Assembly: GCF_900155535.1 (NCBI RefSeq)
Contig: NZ_LT706963.1
Span: 367,094-431,093 of the forward strand
From: Corynebacterium urinipleomorphum
GTDB taxonomy: Bacteria > Actinomycetota > Actinomycetes > Mycobacteriales > Mycobacteriaceae
Direction: 5' to 3'
DNA: 64,000 nucleotides
Within the stretch, counting starts at the first letter, position 1, and every line of letters begins with the position of its first letter. A program made the position numbers and the translations under genes. The notes beneath the pieces are model-generated. The model was not told the DNA's origin. It was given only the letters and a program-made list of their open reading frames with translations, and did not search any database. Shown in pieces: positions 35,701-44,224 of the stretch.

Positions 35701-36377
35701 ACAGCCCGGTGAAGGTCTACGACGATTCTGAAGGCAACCGCGGTTGGCTTTCCTTCCCGGATCCGCTGCTCACCCCGCCGTCGAATTTCCGCAACGTCTT
35801 CGACTGGTTGCCGGCTGTCATCGAGTCCGCACCGCTCGCGTGGACGAAAGCGGGCGTGACCCCGCTGTTGGACAGCTACCGCCCGTACCGCGTGATGCGC
35901 GCGCTTTTCGACGACGCCGATAACCCCTCCGAAGTAGGCCGCACGCTGAAGGGCACCCGCCTTCTCGCACGGTGGCTGGCTACTGGTGAGCGCAAGAGCG
36001 GCACCCGGTTGATGATCAAGGGGACTGGTCCGGACGTCACACCGGAGGAGCGCTTGGCAGCGGTGAAGACGTGGCTGGAGCGCCAGCGTGAGATCGCCAT
36101 GGAGTACGTTCCCACGGACAGGTTGCTCCGCGATCAGCTCTCTGTGCAGGCTTCGCGCCCGGTCGCTGACGTGGATTCCCGCGAGCTGGCCGCCCGCATT
36201 CCTCTGTTCGCTGATGTGGCGCTGGACGTCTATGAAGTCATCGACCTCATTCTGCGCATGCTCGACGAAGCAGACCGTCTGAAGCACACTGCGCTCGAGG
36301 AAGCACCGGAGGTCGATTTCAGTTCCGTGTCGCGCCCCGTGGCTATGCCCACGATGCCGGGAGAGGATGACATCTAA
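32793..36377 (+). CDS. Tubulin/FtsZ-superfamily protein (Tubulin_2 type)
   Basis: A 1194-aa soluble protein. The N-terminus ERVLVVGCGGSGAKTLAFMM has the beta1-turn-helix glycine loop of FtsZ/tubulin (GCGGSGAK, 8-15). A second glycine-rich loop, VTSMSGGAGASMAID (190-203), stands where FtsZ/tubulin carry the GGGTGTG signature. This pairing and the large C-terminal helical extension match the tubulin-like family I know as Tubulin_2 (PF13809). The protein is about three times the size of FtsZ, so most of it is extra domain. It probably binds GTP and may polymerise, but neither is shown. Strong ribosome binding site AAGGAG; the stop overlaps the next ATG (TAATG). There is no TM helix, so it is cytoplasmic, possibly recruited by the membrane partners next to it. 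Confidence 0.82.
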   Translation: MERVLVVGCGGSGAKTLAFMMDQLKTMLAERLPNEYVSPKDVKLPDAWQFVSLDVPTKPESAGKNLQNVQEAGGRYISVGSSGRYANVDAAVSARLASGKKLGTISSWALRNPEAETTPISAGAGQYRAIGRMLTLSKLREVQEELEKAWAALNQPGTASELSRVQTALTGRATSAVNAGKDVPLIIVVTSMSGGAGASMAIDVCRLLTSLDKASVGRNCMFAFTPDIFSGIPQDQVMGANPNAMAMFGEMAAAQMGAATESDRRLFEQLGVNLGDESVPISRVFPVGAHSGAEGAQLGDGKPGTVYRALGRGLASLLMDEAAMGRFTQFNLGNQGGLQARDNTYGWGVQNKNNLPWGSFGYAQLSMGRDRYAEYSAQRLARSAVDKLVHGHIDPTNPASGDEQIKQRVDTNWRQIQARTTVIPFGEDVGGWLWRTFGAEMDRWAGNYAESLRHQIPQPNNRRGRDWAPDVIGALNVLDQQVSADNGAMFYGAAFNWASARNLQEGFLNIIRREVGNFGLPYGSAVLDALKNMLVRDVMPQLEQVARSQQRLALHPETERAMMNARGKIVSADQYMEDIVRDVREQLRRRAQSRMSEFVLGTLADFIDRFIGPLQKAMTAEHTDLEHELSLNNDKDLGVAQLKTNVPQLWPEDTDMVPPRFAQAANEIFLTEIGDFPRQYVHDIQNATSADSYDHAISNAASSVVSGAWSALEGAEQAPEDLIVLTGPWVPMNFTRDPNNPTELLDPKLGQFSVRIGAEEVLERSRKYIQRRGFSFHDFISTSLRSYVTAPALQDHERRARQQRLASKFTEAMKNALPLAQIDDNLVRNLYGDEVGYAFNFSKIPLEGDESARLLAEEVINFPNVKLPDPMKPLGDALENQGEERSIDIFGSYPNYVPVVFSSLMRPMREQWDGLKDSRKEFWRAKRARPIQAATPMSDAERRAFIGGWYIGRIIGYMDFPATLDTPDNNSPVKVYDDSEGNRGWLSFPDPLLTPPSNFRNVFDWLPAVIESAPLAWTKAGVTPLLDSYRPYRVMRALFDDADNPSEVGRTLKGTRLLARWLATGERKSGTRLMIKGTGPDVTPEERLAAVKTWLERQREIAMEYVPTDRLLRDQLSVQASRPVADVDSRELAARIPLFADVALDVYEVIDLILRMLDEADRLKHTALEEAPEVDFSSVSRPVAMPTMPGEDDI

Positions 36378-39241
36378 TGGCTGAGAATTTCCAGGGCGCC
36401 CACAACAGCGCAGTTCAGGTGTGCGTGCCTATCTTCGTGGGACGCGGCCGATTCGGCGCCGCGCTCCGCCAAGCTCTCCAAGATTTGGAGGCGCTGCACC
36501 TCATCGGCCGCGCGATCTGGATCGACCTCGACGCATTCACCGGGCCGATGGATCGGGCACTGCTTATCGACGGCCGTGTGGACGGCACCCCCTCCACCAC
36601 CGACAGCTTCGCGCGCCTTCTGGCCAGCGGCTACAACGACCGCTTCGCCGTGTGCGTGGTCAACGCCCAGAACGGTGTGGACAATATCCGCGATGAAGAG
36701 CTCGGGGCCGTGTCGGACGCGGTGTCCGATCTGAACCCGCTATCCGTCAACGTGCTCGCCGGCCGGGCGGGGGAGTCCGAGTCGGCGGACGTGGACATTG
36801 TGCGCGGCTACGTGAACCTCTTCATCGCACCGGAGGAGTCGGACGCGCCGTCCGACCACGCGGTGCCGGTGTCCGGCGGGGACCGGGAGAACACCTTCAC
36901 CCTGTTGGTGGCCACCACCTTGTGCTCCTTGTTCGGATTGTGGGACGGAGCATCCGAGTGCCCGGTGGAGCAGCTGCGGGGCACCGCTTCCCCGATTCAC
37001 TTCCGTCTGACTCGCGCCTACTTCCGCCGCGTCGACGGTGAGGTGGTGCAGAACCAACTGCGCCAAGCTTTGTTCGACACCGAGGTCAACCCCACGCCTC
37101 GGCTGTACCGCGCGGACGGAGGCGCCGCGGTGGTGGAGCACCCGCAGGACCGCGCCCAGTTCTCGCGTGCGGCGGCCGATGAATTCCTCGGCTTGTACCG
37201 CGACGGCCTCATCCCGGAGCGGGTGCAGGCCAAGACCGGCCGCGACCGCGAGTTGAGCAATAAGGAAGCTTCCCGCGAACTGCGGGGTATCTGGTGGCAA
37301 AAGCTCATTGGCACCCCCGGAAACTCCTTCGATGACCTGCGCGGCGGCGCGTCCGACCAGATTTCGGCGAGCCTGCAGAAGGTCTACGGTGCCGATTCGA
37401 CGGCGGCGATCGGGAGCATGCGCAACCTGCGTGGTGCGCCTGCCCAGATCTCGCAGCAAGCCCAGCAGCTCGACCGGAACCAGATTGCGGCACAGATGCA
37501 GCCGATGTGGAACGGCTACAAGAATTTCGCGCTCACCATGCTGGACGCAAAGCCGCGCCCTCTCGCTCCGAGAACGCGCGACGCCGCCACCCCGAAGGTG
37601 GTCCGGCAGGTGGCATCCGACCACGTCACAGTGGCAGCGTCTGCACGCGATGTCATTCCTGCGCCTGAACAGGCGATGCGCATCGATGACCCGAGTCTCC
37701 GCGACATCATGGGCGCCGAAGAACTAGCCCCTTATGACCCCGAGGCAATCGCAGCCTACGAGCACCGCCTGAACTCCGTCGACAGCCACGGTGTGTTCGA
37801 CACCGGCAAGCTCCACAGCGATTTTGAGCGCTGGAAGAGCACGGAGCGCGGTAGCTTCGCCCGCCACGTCGGAGATGAGTTGCGGCAGATCCGGGTGCAC
37901 TGCGAACAGCAAGTCCAAGCGGCTCGCGCCGAGCTCGAGCGGCTCAGCCGCGGCGTGAAGGCGCCAGAGACTGGGGCTGGCGCACGCGTCTGCCGGTTCT
38001 TGGGTTGGGTGACCACGACGTCACTCGCCTTCTTCCTCATCTTCTGGCTGATCGGCCACGTGGTGATGAAGAATGCGCAGGACAAGGTGGCCAGCGGTGA
38101 GGCGACGTTCACGGACCGCGTGTTCTCCGAGCTGTGGTGGGTGCAGAATTTGAATAACGCGCCGGCCTCCACGCTCGCGTGGATGTTCGGTATCTGGGTG
38201 TTCATCTGGCTCATCTTCTTCCTGCTGCAGGTCACGTTTGAGACGCGCGATGAGGTCCAGCTGGCTAATCTGCGCAAGAGCCAACGCGCCCAGGTAGAGG
38301 CGGCGGAGCAGAACCTCCTCAATGCCGAGGTCGCTCTCGTGCGGTTGGAGGAGGCTTACCCGCAGTTCCTCTCCGTCACGCAGCTGCTTGGTGAGCTAGT
38401 CAACCGCCCGTTTGGCCGGGTGAAGACGGAGCGTAATGTAGCCGCCCAACCGAGCAACCGCATGCCGCGCAACGTGGTTTTCGCGGACGCGTCGCCTGAC
38501 CCGCGTGCCGCGTCGCAGGTGGTGTCCCACTACCAGAACGGTCTCTACCACGAAGGCTGGTTGGGGGATGCCGTCTCCGCTGGCCTGACCCGCGCCTACA
38601 GCGAGTTATTCCAGCCGAGCAACGACGACCGCTGGGACTATCTCTCCTCCCAGCGCGGCAAGAACACCACCTCAGCGCTGGACCGCCTTGCCGGCTACGT
38701 GGCATCGCCTGAATTCTCCTCCCGTGACCGCACGGGGGAGAAGTGGCAGCCGGTGGCGGATGAGCTTCGCGCAAGCACCAGCCCGTTCAGCAGCCAGCTG
38801 CTGTCTAATGTCTCCTCCACGCACGACGGGCACGCCCGCGCGCTGGAAGGGGAGCTGCTCAAAGATGCCGCGAACGGACATTTCAGCAGCCACTTCATCG
38901 CGTCCGCTAGCCGTGGCCGCGGAGCCGCGGTTGTCGACGGCGACCTGAGCGTGCACAACGTGTCCTCCAGCCCGCGTGACCCCGTCGGACGCACCGAAGT
39001 GCTGGTCCAGGTGGGCGGCAACGCGCAGGCCGGTGACATCACGCTCGCCGCCCACTCCAACGCAGCCGATGACTCTATCGACGACATTGTTATGCCGGGC
39101 AGCAGCTACGTGGAGGACAACTACGGCACCGGCCGCGAGATGCCCAGCGCCGGAACCTACTCCACCGGCGACTCCGCTCGGTGGACCCCCAGCCCAGGTG
39201 GCTCAACGGCTGTCGATTTCCCCAGCGAAGGTGATATCTAA
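36377..39241 (+). CDS. Two-TM coiled-coil protein of the tubulin/GTPase operon
   Basis: A 954-aa protein with a soluble N-terminal part of about 540 residues (starting CVPIFVGRGRFGAALRQAL, alpha/beta in appearance), two TM helices at roughly 546-566 and 598-620 separated by a short loop, and a cytoplasmic C-terminal part. Heptad-like helices flank the membrane pair (ELRQIRVHCEQQVQAARAEL before, LRKSQRAQVEAAEQNLLNAE after). The C-terminal 150 residues are low-complexity. I recognise no named domain, though proteins of this layout accompany Tubulin_2 genes. It overlaps both neighbours by one base, implying fixed stoichiometry with the tubulin-like and fn3-like proteins. It could anchor the tubulin-like protein to the membrane (inference). 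Confidence 0.75.
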   Translation: MAENFQGAHNSAVQVCVPIFVGRGRFGAALRQALQDLEALHLIGRAIWIDLDAFTGPMDRALLIDGRVDGTPSTTDSFARLLASGYNDRFAVCVVNAQNGVDNIRDEELGAVSDAVSDLNPLSVNVLAGRAGESESADVDIVRGYVNLFIAPEESDAPSDHAVPVSGGDRENTFTLLVATTLCSLFGLWDGASECPVEQLRGTASPIHFRLTRAYFRRVDGEVVQNQLRQALFDTEVNPTPRLYRADGGAAVVEHPQDRAQFSRAAADEFLGLYRDGLIPERVQAKTGRDRELSNKEASRELRGIWWQKLIGTPGNSFDDLRGGASDQISASLQKVYGADSTAAIGSMRNLRGAPAQISQQAQQLDRNQIAAQMQPMWNGYKNFALTMLDAKPRPLAPRTRDAATPKVVRQVASDHVTVAASARDVIPAPEQAMRIDDPSLRDIMGAEELAPYDPEAIAAYEHRLNSVDSHGVFDTGKLHSDFERWKSTERGSFARHVGDELRQIRVHCEQQVQAARAELERLSRGVKAPETGAGARVCRFLGWVTTTSLAFFLIFWLIGHVVMKNAQDKVASGEATFTDRVFSELWWVQNLNNAPASTLAWMFGIWVFIWLIFFLLQVTFETRDEVQLANLRKSQRAQVEAAEQNLLNAEVALVRLEEAYPQFLSVTQLLGELVNRPFGRVKTERNVAAQPSNRMPRNVVFADASPDPRAASQVVSHYQNGLYHEGWLGDAVSAGLTRAYSELFQPSNDDRWDYLSSQRGKNTTSALDRLAGYVASPEFSSRDRTGEKWQPVADELRASTSPFSSQLLSNVSSTHDGHARALEGELLKDAANGHFSSHFIASASRGRGAAVVDGDLSVHNVSSSPRDPVGRTEVLVQVGGNAQAGDITLAAHSNAADDSIDDIVMPGSSYVEDNYGTGREMPSAGTYSTGDSARWTPSPGGSTAVDFPSEGDI

Positions 39242-41412
39242 TGTCGCTCCCAGAAATGGCCGCCGCATGGCGCACTGGCGTCCAGCAGCAAACCGGCTTG
39301 CCGGTGCCCAGTGAAGAGGAACTGATTCAGCACGTCGTCTACGGTGAATCCACTCCCAATACCCGTGTGTGGGCGGAGGCTCTGGATCTGTTGGTGATGC
39401 TCGACGGCGCGGGCTTGCCGCTCCAGACACCTCTCAGCCCCGATCTGATCACCCCGAGCCAGCCGCTGCCGGAACACCTGCAAGGTGCTGCTTCTCCTGA
39501 GAACCAACCGGAGCAGCCGGCGAGCAGAGCAGTCGGGACTGGCGACCAGGACCAGCAGCCAGCTCAGCCGAGCCAGCCGAGTCAGCCGACCCAGCCGACA
39601 CTGTCCACCCCGCCGAATCAGTCGGGCGACACTGCGGGACGTCACTCTCAACCCGGACCGGCTGCCCCGACACCGCAGCAAGAAGCTCCTGCCCCGACTG
39701 CGCAGCAGTTGGACTTGGCGGAGGACGATTTCGAAGAACTGGACCTCCTGGAGGACCTCACCGTCATTTCTGGCGGCGGTGTCCGCGCAAAACTGAACGA
39801 CGATGGTGAGATCCACGTGAAGTGGGCCTTGCCGGAGGACTACCCGTCCCAGCCGGTGCAGATCTTCCGTGTGGTCAGCGACGAAGAAGTCTTCGACCGC
39901 GACCCAGCCGAAGGCATCCTGCGGTCGGCAACCCCGGGCACGTTCTTCGACGACGCGGACCCGCTGTCCTTCTCCTACCGCTACTACCAGGTCTGGCTCA
40001 ACGAGGGCACGAACGAGATCGATGCTCTGCGCAGCCAGCCCAAGCTGGTGGGGGAGGACTTCTACGTCCGTCCTGTCGAGCACATCGAGCTCAACTTCGA
40101 CGGCAGCGAAGTCAGCGGTAAGTGGGAGGAGTTCAAGCACACGGACCGCGTCAGCGTCTATATCGCCCCCGAGGAAGAGAAGCGCCGCCTAACCCGCCGC
40201 GCGCACGAGGTCAGTCAGACTAGCCGCAACGTGAACGGATTCCGCTGGACACCGCCGCAACGAGGCTTGACCTACGCCGTGCAGGCGGTGCGCGAGGTCT
40301 CTGTGGGTGGCGCAGTGAAGAAGAGTGCTCACTCCGACATCTTCACCATCGACATCACCGCAGAGGTGGTGGAGGTCCACGCGGATGTCCAACTGGACCA
40401 GACCATCGGAAACGGTTTGTTCAGCGTCCGGTGGGAGCTGCCCAATTCCGGTGAGGTGCGCATCTACCGCACGCGGGACCTCCCCGCGGAAGGCTTGTCC
40501 GACAAGGTCGTGGAGACCGATCAGCTCGAGGGCTTCGGCCTCCCGCTCGCGGCATGGGTCAACGACATCGCCGAAGCGAAGGACGCCGCAGAATTCGCCT
40601 GGCCCGACGAGTGGTATTCCATCGCCATCACCCCCGTCAGCGTGGTGGGCAATAGGGCCCGCGTGGGGCGGTCCTCGAGCTTTGTGCGGGTGGGGAGCAT
40701 TCCCGCCGCACGCATCGAGGAGCGCGTCATTGCCCAGCTGATCACGTTCGGTTGGCCCGAACAGGCTCACGAGGTCGCCGCGTTCCTCGCCGAACCGGGG
40801 GAGGGCGGCTTCGTCGACCCGCGCCGGGCAGACGCTAAGCCGATGACAACTATCGACGAACAGGAGTACCGCAGCGAAGGCAGCATGCGCGTGCACATGC
40901 GCGGCGCCCGAGACGTCGTGCTCATCCCCAGCCGCATGCACGCGGGCCTGCGTGAATGGGGCGAGCCCACGATCATTGCGTACCGCGGCCTGCGCCACTT
41001 CCGCTACATGCTCACCGCCGGTCCAGAAAACGGCCTCTACCTCTTCGTCAACGCGGAGAATGAGGACTCCAAGCACCGCCGATTCACCCTGCGTTACCAC
41101 CCGGAGCGCTTGCCGCTCGAGCCAAACGACGGTGAGCCGGTGCGCGTGAGCAAGATCAACGGTGGCTATGTCGAGGACTACAAGCCGGTGATGACATCGG
41201 ACCACCTATTCCCGGACAACCTGGCCCCGGGCACGCCTGGGTTCGAGTACTGGCGCGTCGACCCTGAGCTGGTCGCCCGCGGGTACGGGTGGCTCCGCCT
41301 CTTCATGGCGGATGCGCCGGAGGACGGCGAGTCCGAGGTGGCCTTGCGGGACCCGAACGTGGTCACCCTCTGGTACGCCAATAACTTCCAGCAGCCCGGA
41401 GGTATGCAGTAA
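39241..41412 (+). CDS. Fibronectin type III-like multi-domain protein
   Basis: A 723-aa soluble protein with no signal peptide or TM helix. After about 80 ordered residues there is a Q/P-rich linker (about 85-155), then several beta-sandwich units in tandem. Each carries the fn3-style pattern of W..P followed by Y..V, for example IHVKWALPEDYPSQPVQIFR, SYRYYQVWLNEG, FRWTPPQRGLTYAVQAVRE, FSVRWELPNSGEVRIYR and WYSIAITPVSVVG. It fits the cytoplasmic fn3-like partner proteins that accompany GAP1/DO-GTPase loci. The likely job is as a scaffold. Start and stop overlap neighbouring genes (TAATG on both sides). Confidence 0.72.
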   Translation: MSLPEMAAAWRTGVQQQTGLPVPSEEELIQHVVYGESTPNTRVWAEALDLLVMLDGAGLPLQTPLSPDLITPSQPLPEHLQGAASPENQPEQPASRAVGTGDQDQQPAQPSQPSQPTQPTLSTPPNQSGDTAGRHSQPGPAAPTPQQEAPAPTAQQLDLAEDDFEELDLLEDLTVISGGGVRAKLNDDGEIHVKWALPEDYPSQPVQIFRVVSDEEVFDRDPAEGILRSATPGTFFDDADPLSFSYRYYQVWLNEGTNEIDALRSQPKLVGEDFYVRPVEHIELNFDGSEVSGKWEEFKHTDRVSVYIAPEEEKRRLTRRAHEVSQTSRNVNGFRWTPPQRGLTYAVQAVREVSVGGAVKKSAHSDIFTIDITAEVVEVHADVQLDQTIGNGLFSVRWELPNSGEVRIYRTRDLPAEGLSDKVVETDQLEGFGLPLAAWVNDIAEAKDAAEFAWPDEWYSIAITPVSVVGNRARVGRSSSFVRVGSIPAARIEERVIAQLITFGWPEQAHEVAAFLAEPGEGGFVDPRRADAKPMTTIDEQEYRSEGSMRVHMRGARDVVLIPSRMHAGLREWGEPTIIAYRGLRHFRYMLTAGPENGLYLFVNAENEDSKHRRFTLRYHPERLPLEPNDGEPVRVSKINGGYVEDYKPVMTSDHLFPDNLAPGTPGFEYWRVDPELVARGYGWLRLFMADAPEDGESEVALRDPNVVTLWYANNFQQPGGMQ

Positions 41413-43226
41413 TGGCAATGGCACGCTTCGCGCACGCGACATACGCGTCGTTTTCCAACACGTCCAGCTCCGGCGGGTGGTCCATCGGGCCGACCGTGAA
41501 CGCGGATCCGTCCGACATCGAGCTCATCCGTTCCGCCGCCGCGATCTCTCTGACTCCGATCCAGGAGGTCAACGAGTTCATCGGTGCCGAGGAGATCGAG
41601 GCGCTTCCGCGCCGGTTCGAGTACATCCCGGACCAGACGCACGGCGTGTATGTGCAGTCGGTCCCCGCCGGCAAGGACGCGACAGGCCGCCCGGGCAACG
41701 TGTTCACCCATGGTGTGGTGGACCACGAGCCGCAGCAGCCGCTGGCCGCGCAGTACCCGATCGCTTTGTTCCGCTCGCCCGACCTTGCTGCCCCGTTCCG
41801 CGCACCGGTGGTCAATTCGGTCACGCTCGATGACGCTCTCGGGGAGCCTGCGCGCGGGCCGCTGCCCGACGTGGAGGGGCTGTGGCGGCTCATCTGCGAT
41901 GTCCAGGGTGACCGCCGAGGCGTGATCTACCGGATTCAAAAGGCGTTGGAGGATCCGAACACGATCCCCGTGCTCCTCACTCCGTCCGACACGCAGGCAG
42001 CATTCTGGATCTACGCCGTGTCGACAACGATGACGCCTGAAGCAGCCCGCCGAGGCCTGCGGGTGAGCACCTTCGAGCGCGCCCGCTCCGTGGATGCCGC
42101 GAAGTGGGCGTCGCAGCGTCCCGGTTTCGCCGCGCTCATCGCGGGTCCCGTACAGGACGCGGAGCTTTTCGCAGCCAACCCCGCCCTGACAGTCATCGAC
42201 CCGGAGAAGGACGCCAGCGCGGCGCCGGAGACCGAGTGGTCCCGCATGACGGAAGAGCTGTTCACGTCGGGGAGTGAGGCGGCGGGCGTCGTCGATAAGC
42301 TCGCTGCTCTTGGAAGCGCTCCCGGCGGCTTCGGCGCAGGTCTCGCGCAACTCATGCTGGAGCACCGCCGCAAGAGCATGGAGCCCGAGCTCAACCAGCT
42401 AGCCATCGACATCACGGAGCCGAACGAGTTCGTCGGGGAGGAGTACCCGACGCTCGTGAGCAGGGAGCTTATCGACGAAACGCGTCTCGACGAACTCCGC
42501 GGCTCCGTTTACGAGACCTTGCAGAACTGGGAGAGCGACGGCCCGCTGCTGATCCAGTACCTGACCGATGCGGAGGCCATCGGTGCGTTTGACCGAGACA
42601 TGCTTGTTGACGGCCTCGGTAGCCTGGGCAACCTCGAAGCCCCGGTCACGGACATCATGGCGCACGGTGATCTCAACCTCCGGCCCGATTCGGCAGTCGC
42701 CGGCCTGGTCAGCCTCGTGGCTAACAAACAGATCGAGGAGCTGTTCGCCGGCGACGACATCACGGAGCTGATGGAGAAGCTCGGCCAGGACACCACCCGA
42801 CGGGTGTTGCCCCACGCTGGTCACCCGGGTGTGGAGAAACTGGGCGCGGACACCGCTTGCTACCTCATTGGTGCAACCTTGGCCGCTGCCGGGTATGACC
42901 AGCTGCGTTACCCGGTGATCACAGCTGATCCGCACACGCGGAAAGAGACAATTCACCACCTCGTGGGTTTGGCGAACCGCATTGCGGCCCGATCCGTGCC
43001 CACCCAAGCCAACGTCGACGCAGTGGCGCGTCGCGCCTGGGAAGACTTCTTCGCCACCGCGCCCGACAGCCCGCAGGACATTGCACTGGCCGCCCAGGCG
43101 GTAAGCGCGCTCCCGGCCGCGTTCGCCGAGCTGCGCATCGAGCGGACTGACCAGTTCCTGAGCAAGGTGATTCAGACGCTCGTGCAGAACACCCGCGGCA
43201 TGGCGAACCAGAAAGGAGAGCGGTAA
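41412..43226 (+). CDS. GAP1-N2-like GTPase-associated protein
   Basis: A 604-aa soluble protein beginning ARFAHATYASFSNTSSSGGW. It continues into SIGPT and, later, RRFEYIPDQTHGVYVQSVPA. This pattern (a YAS...GGW strand pair, then an F-P..F-x-Y region) is what I recall for GAP1-N2, the N-terminal domain of GTPase-associated protein 1. The middle and C-terminal parts are helical with many acidic residues, compatible with GAP1-M/C-type regions. Its neighbours (vWA protein and DO-GTPase-like GTPase directly downstream) support the assignment. Whether it stimulates or merely binds the GTPase is unknown. The start is ATG 41412 in a TAATG overlap; ATG 41418 is an alternative. Confidence 0.7.
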   Translation: MAMARFAHATYASFSNTSSSGGWSIGPTVNADPSDIELIRSAAAISLTPIQEVNEFIGAEEIEALPRRFEYIPDQTHGVYVQSVPAGKDATGRPGNVFTHGVVDHEPQQPLAAQYPIALFRSPDLAAPFRAPVVNSVTLDDALGEPARGPLPDVEGLWRLICDVQGDRRGVIYRIQKALEDPNTIPVLLTPSDTQAAFWIYAVSTTMTPEAARRGLRVSTFERARSVDAAKWASQRPGFAALIAGPVQDAELFAANPALTVIDPEKDASAAPETEWSRMTEELFTSGSEAAGVVDKLAALGSAPGGFGAGLAQLMLEHRRKSMEPELNQLAIDITEPNEFVGEEYPTLVSRELIDETRLDELRGSVYETLQNWESDGPLLIQYLTDAEAIGAFDRDMLVDGLGSLGNLEAPVTDIMAHGDLNLRPDSAVAGLVSLVANKQIEELFAGDDITELMEKLGQDTTRRVLPHAGHPGVEKLGADTACYLIGATLAAAGYDQLRYPVITADPHTRKETIHHLVGLANRIAARSVPTQANVDAVARRAWEDFFATAPDSPQDIALAAQAVSALPAAFAELRIERTDQFLSKVIQTLVQNTRGMANQKGER

Positions 43227-44224
43227 TGGCTCTTGAGAAACGAATGGGGCACGGCGAGGAGTTCGAGTTCACCACCGACGCCTTCCGCGCGATCTTTGTC
43301 ATGGAGCTCACCGACGGTGGCCGGTTCCGCGCTTTCAACGGCGATGTGGAGCTACCGCGCACGGGTGACCGTTACGCGCTACGGGAGCTCACCGGTCCCG
43401 CCACGATTGAGGTGCGGCCGGACAACGAAGTCTTTGGCAACCGCGCCGAGCTCTACGTGCGCGTCCAGGCACGCGATGCCGTCTCCGGCCTCGTTGATCT
43501 GTACATTCCCCCGTTCAAAGTGGCGGCCCGTGACGCGTTCACACCGCTGACTCTTCTGCCCACAGAGACAGGGGTACGCGTCATCGCCGGTGAGGCAGGA
43601 GTGTCGGCCCCGGTCAGCGCCACAGGTGCTTCCACGGCAGCGGCTCCGGCCGGTGGCGGCACCGCCGCATCCGCCGGATCAACGCCCGCAGAAGCAAGCA
43701 GCGCGTTCACCCAGGACCCTGTCGCACCGCCGGCACCGTCTACCGGCACAGATTCAGTGCACATCGTGATCGATTCCACGGCATCGATGCTGCGCAGCAC
43801 GACGTCCCAGCAGATGGATGCAATGCTCAGCTTCGCGGCCAACGCTGTTTCCGGGATGCGGTGCCCCAAGCACGTGACCACTTCGTCCGGGCAAGCGGTG
43901 CCCGGAATCATGGACACCCTCGAGGTTCCCGCCGGGCTGTCTGAATCCCTGCGGGGCAACGACATTGGCTGGGAAATCAGCATCAGCGACATCGCTGCGT
44001 CCGCCGCAGTGATCGCCATTTCCGACGACATCCCGGCCTGCCTGCTGGGACGCAGCTCCGCCGTGCACGTCATCTCGACCCGCCCCGTGGGGGGCGCACC
44101 GGGTGTCACCTCGACGCTTTTTGACGATCGCCTCCACCGCGCCGTCGCCGAAGGCGATGCCCGCGGCTACCGTGACGCCATCAACGCACTGCGTGGCGCG
44201 ATCGATGCAGGAGGGAACTCCTAA
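43226..44224 (+). CDS. Cytoplasmic vWA-like protein
   Basis: A 332-aa protein in two parts. The N-terminal ~130 residues are beta-rich (EFEFTTDAFRAIFVMEL, ATIEVRPDNEVFGNRAELYV). An Ala/Gly/Ser/Pro linker (about 131-175) leads to a vWA-like domain with VHIVIDSTASML, whose D183-x-T185-x-S187 is a MIDAS start. TM and signal sequences are absent, so unlike the exported vWA protein at 29774 this one is cytoplasmic. The domain is short and its later MIDAS residues are not obvious, so metal binding is uncertain. AAAGGAG lies before the ATG. It overlaps both neighbours and directly precedes the GTPase gene, whose partner it may be. Confidence 0.68.
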   Translation: MALEKRMGHGEEFEFTTDAFRAIFVMELTDGGRFRAFNGDVELPRTGDRYALRELTGPATIEVRPDNEVFGNRAELYVRVQARDAVSGLVDLYIPPFKVAARDAFTPLTLLPTETGVRVIAGEAGVSAPVSATGASTAAAPAGGGTAASAGSTPAEASSAFTQDPVAPPAPSTGTDSVHIVIDSTASMLRSTTSQQMDAMLSFAANAVSGMRCPKHVTTSSGQAVPGIMDTLEVPAGLSESLRGNDIGWEISISDIAASAAVIAISDDIPACLLGRSSAVHVISTRPVGGAPGVTSTLFDDRLHRAVAEGDARGYRDAINALRGAIDAGGNS

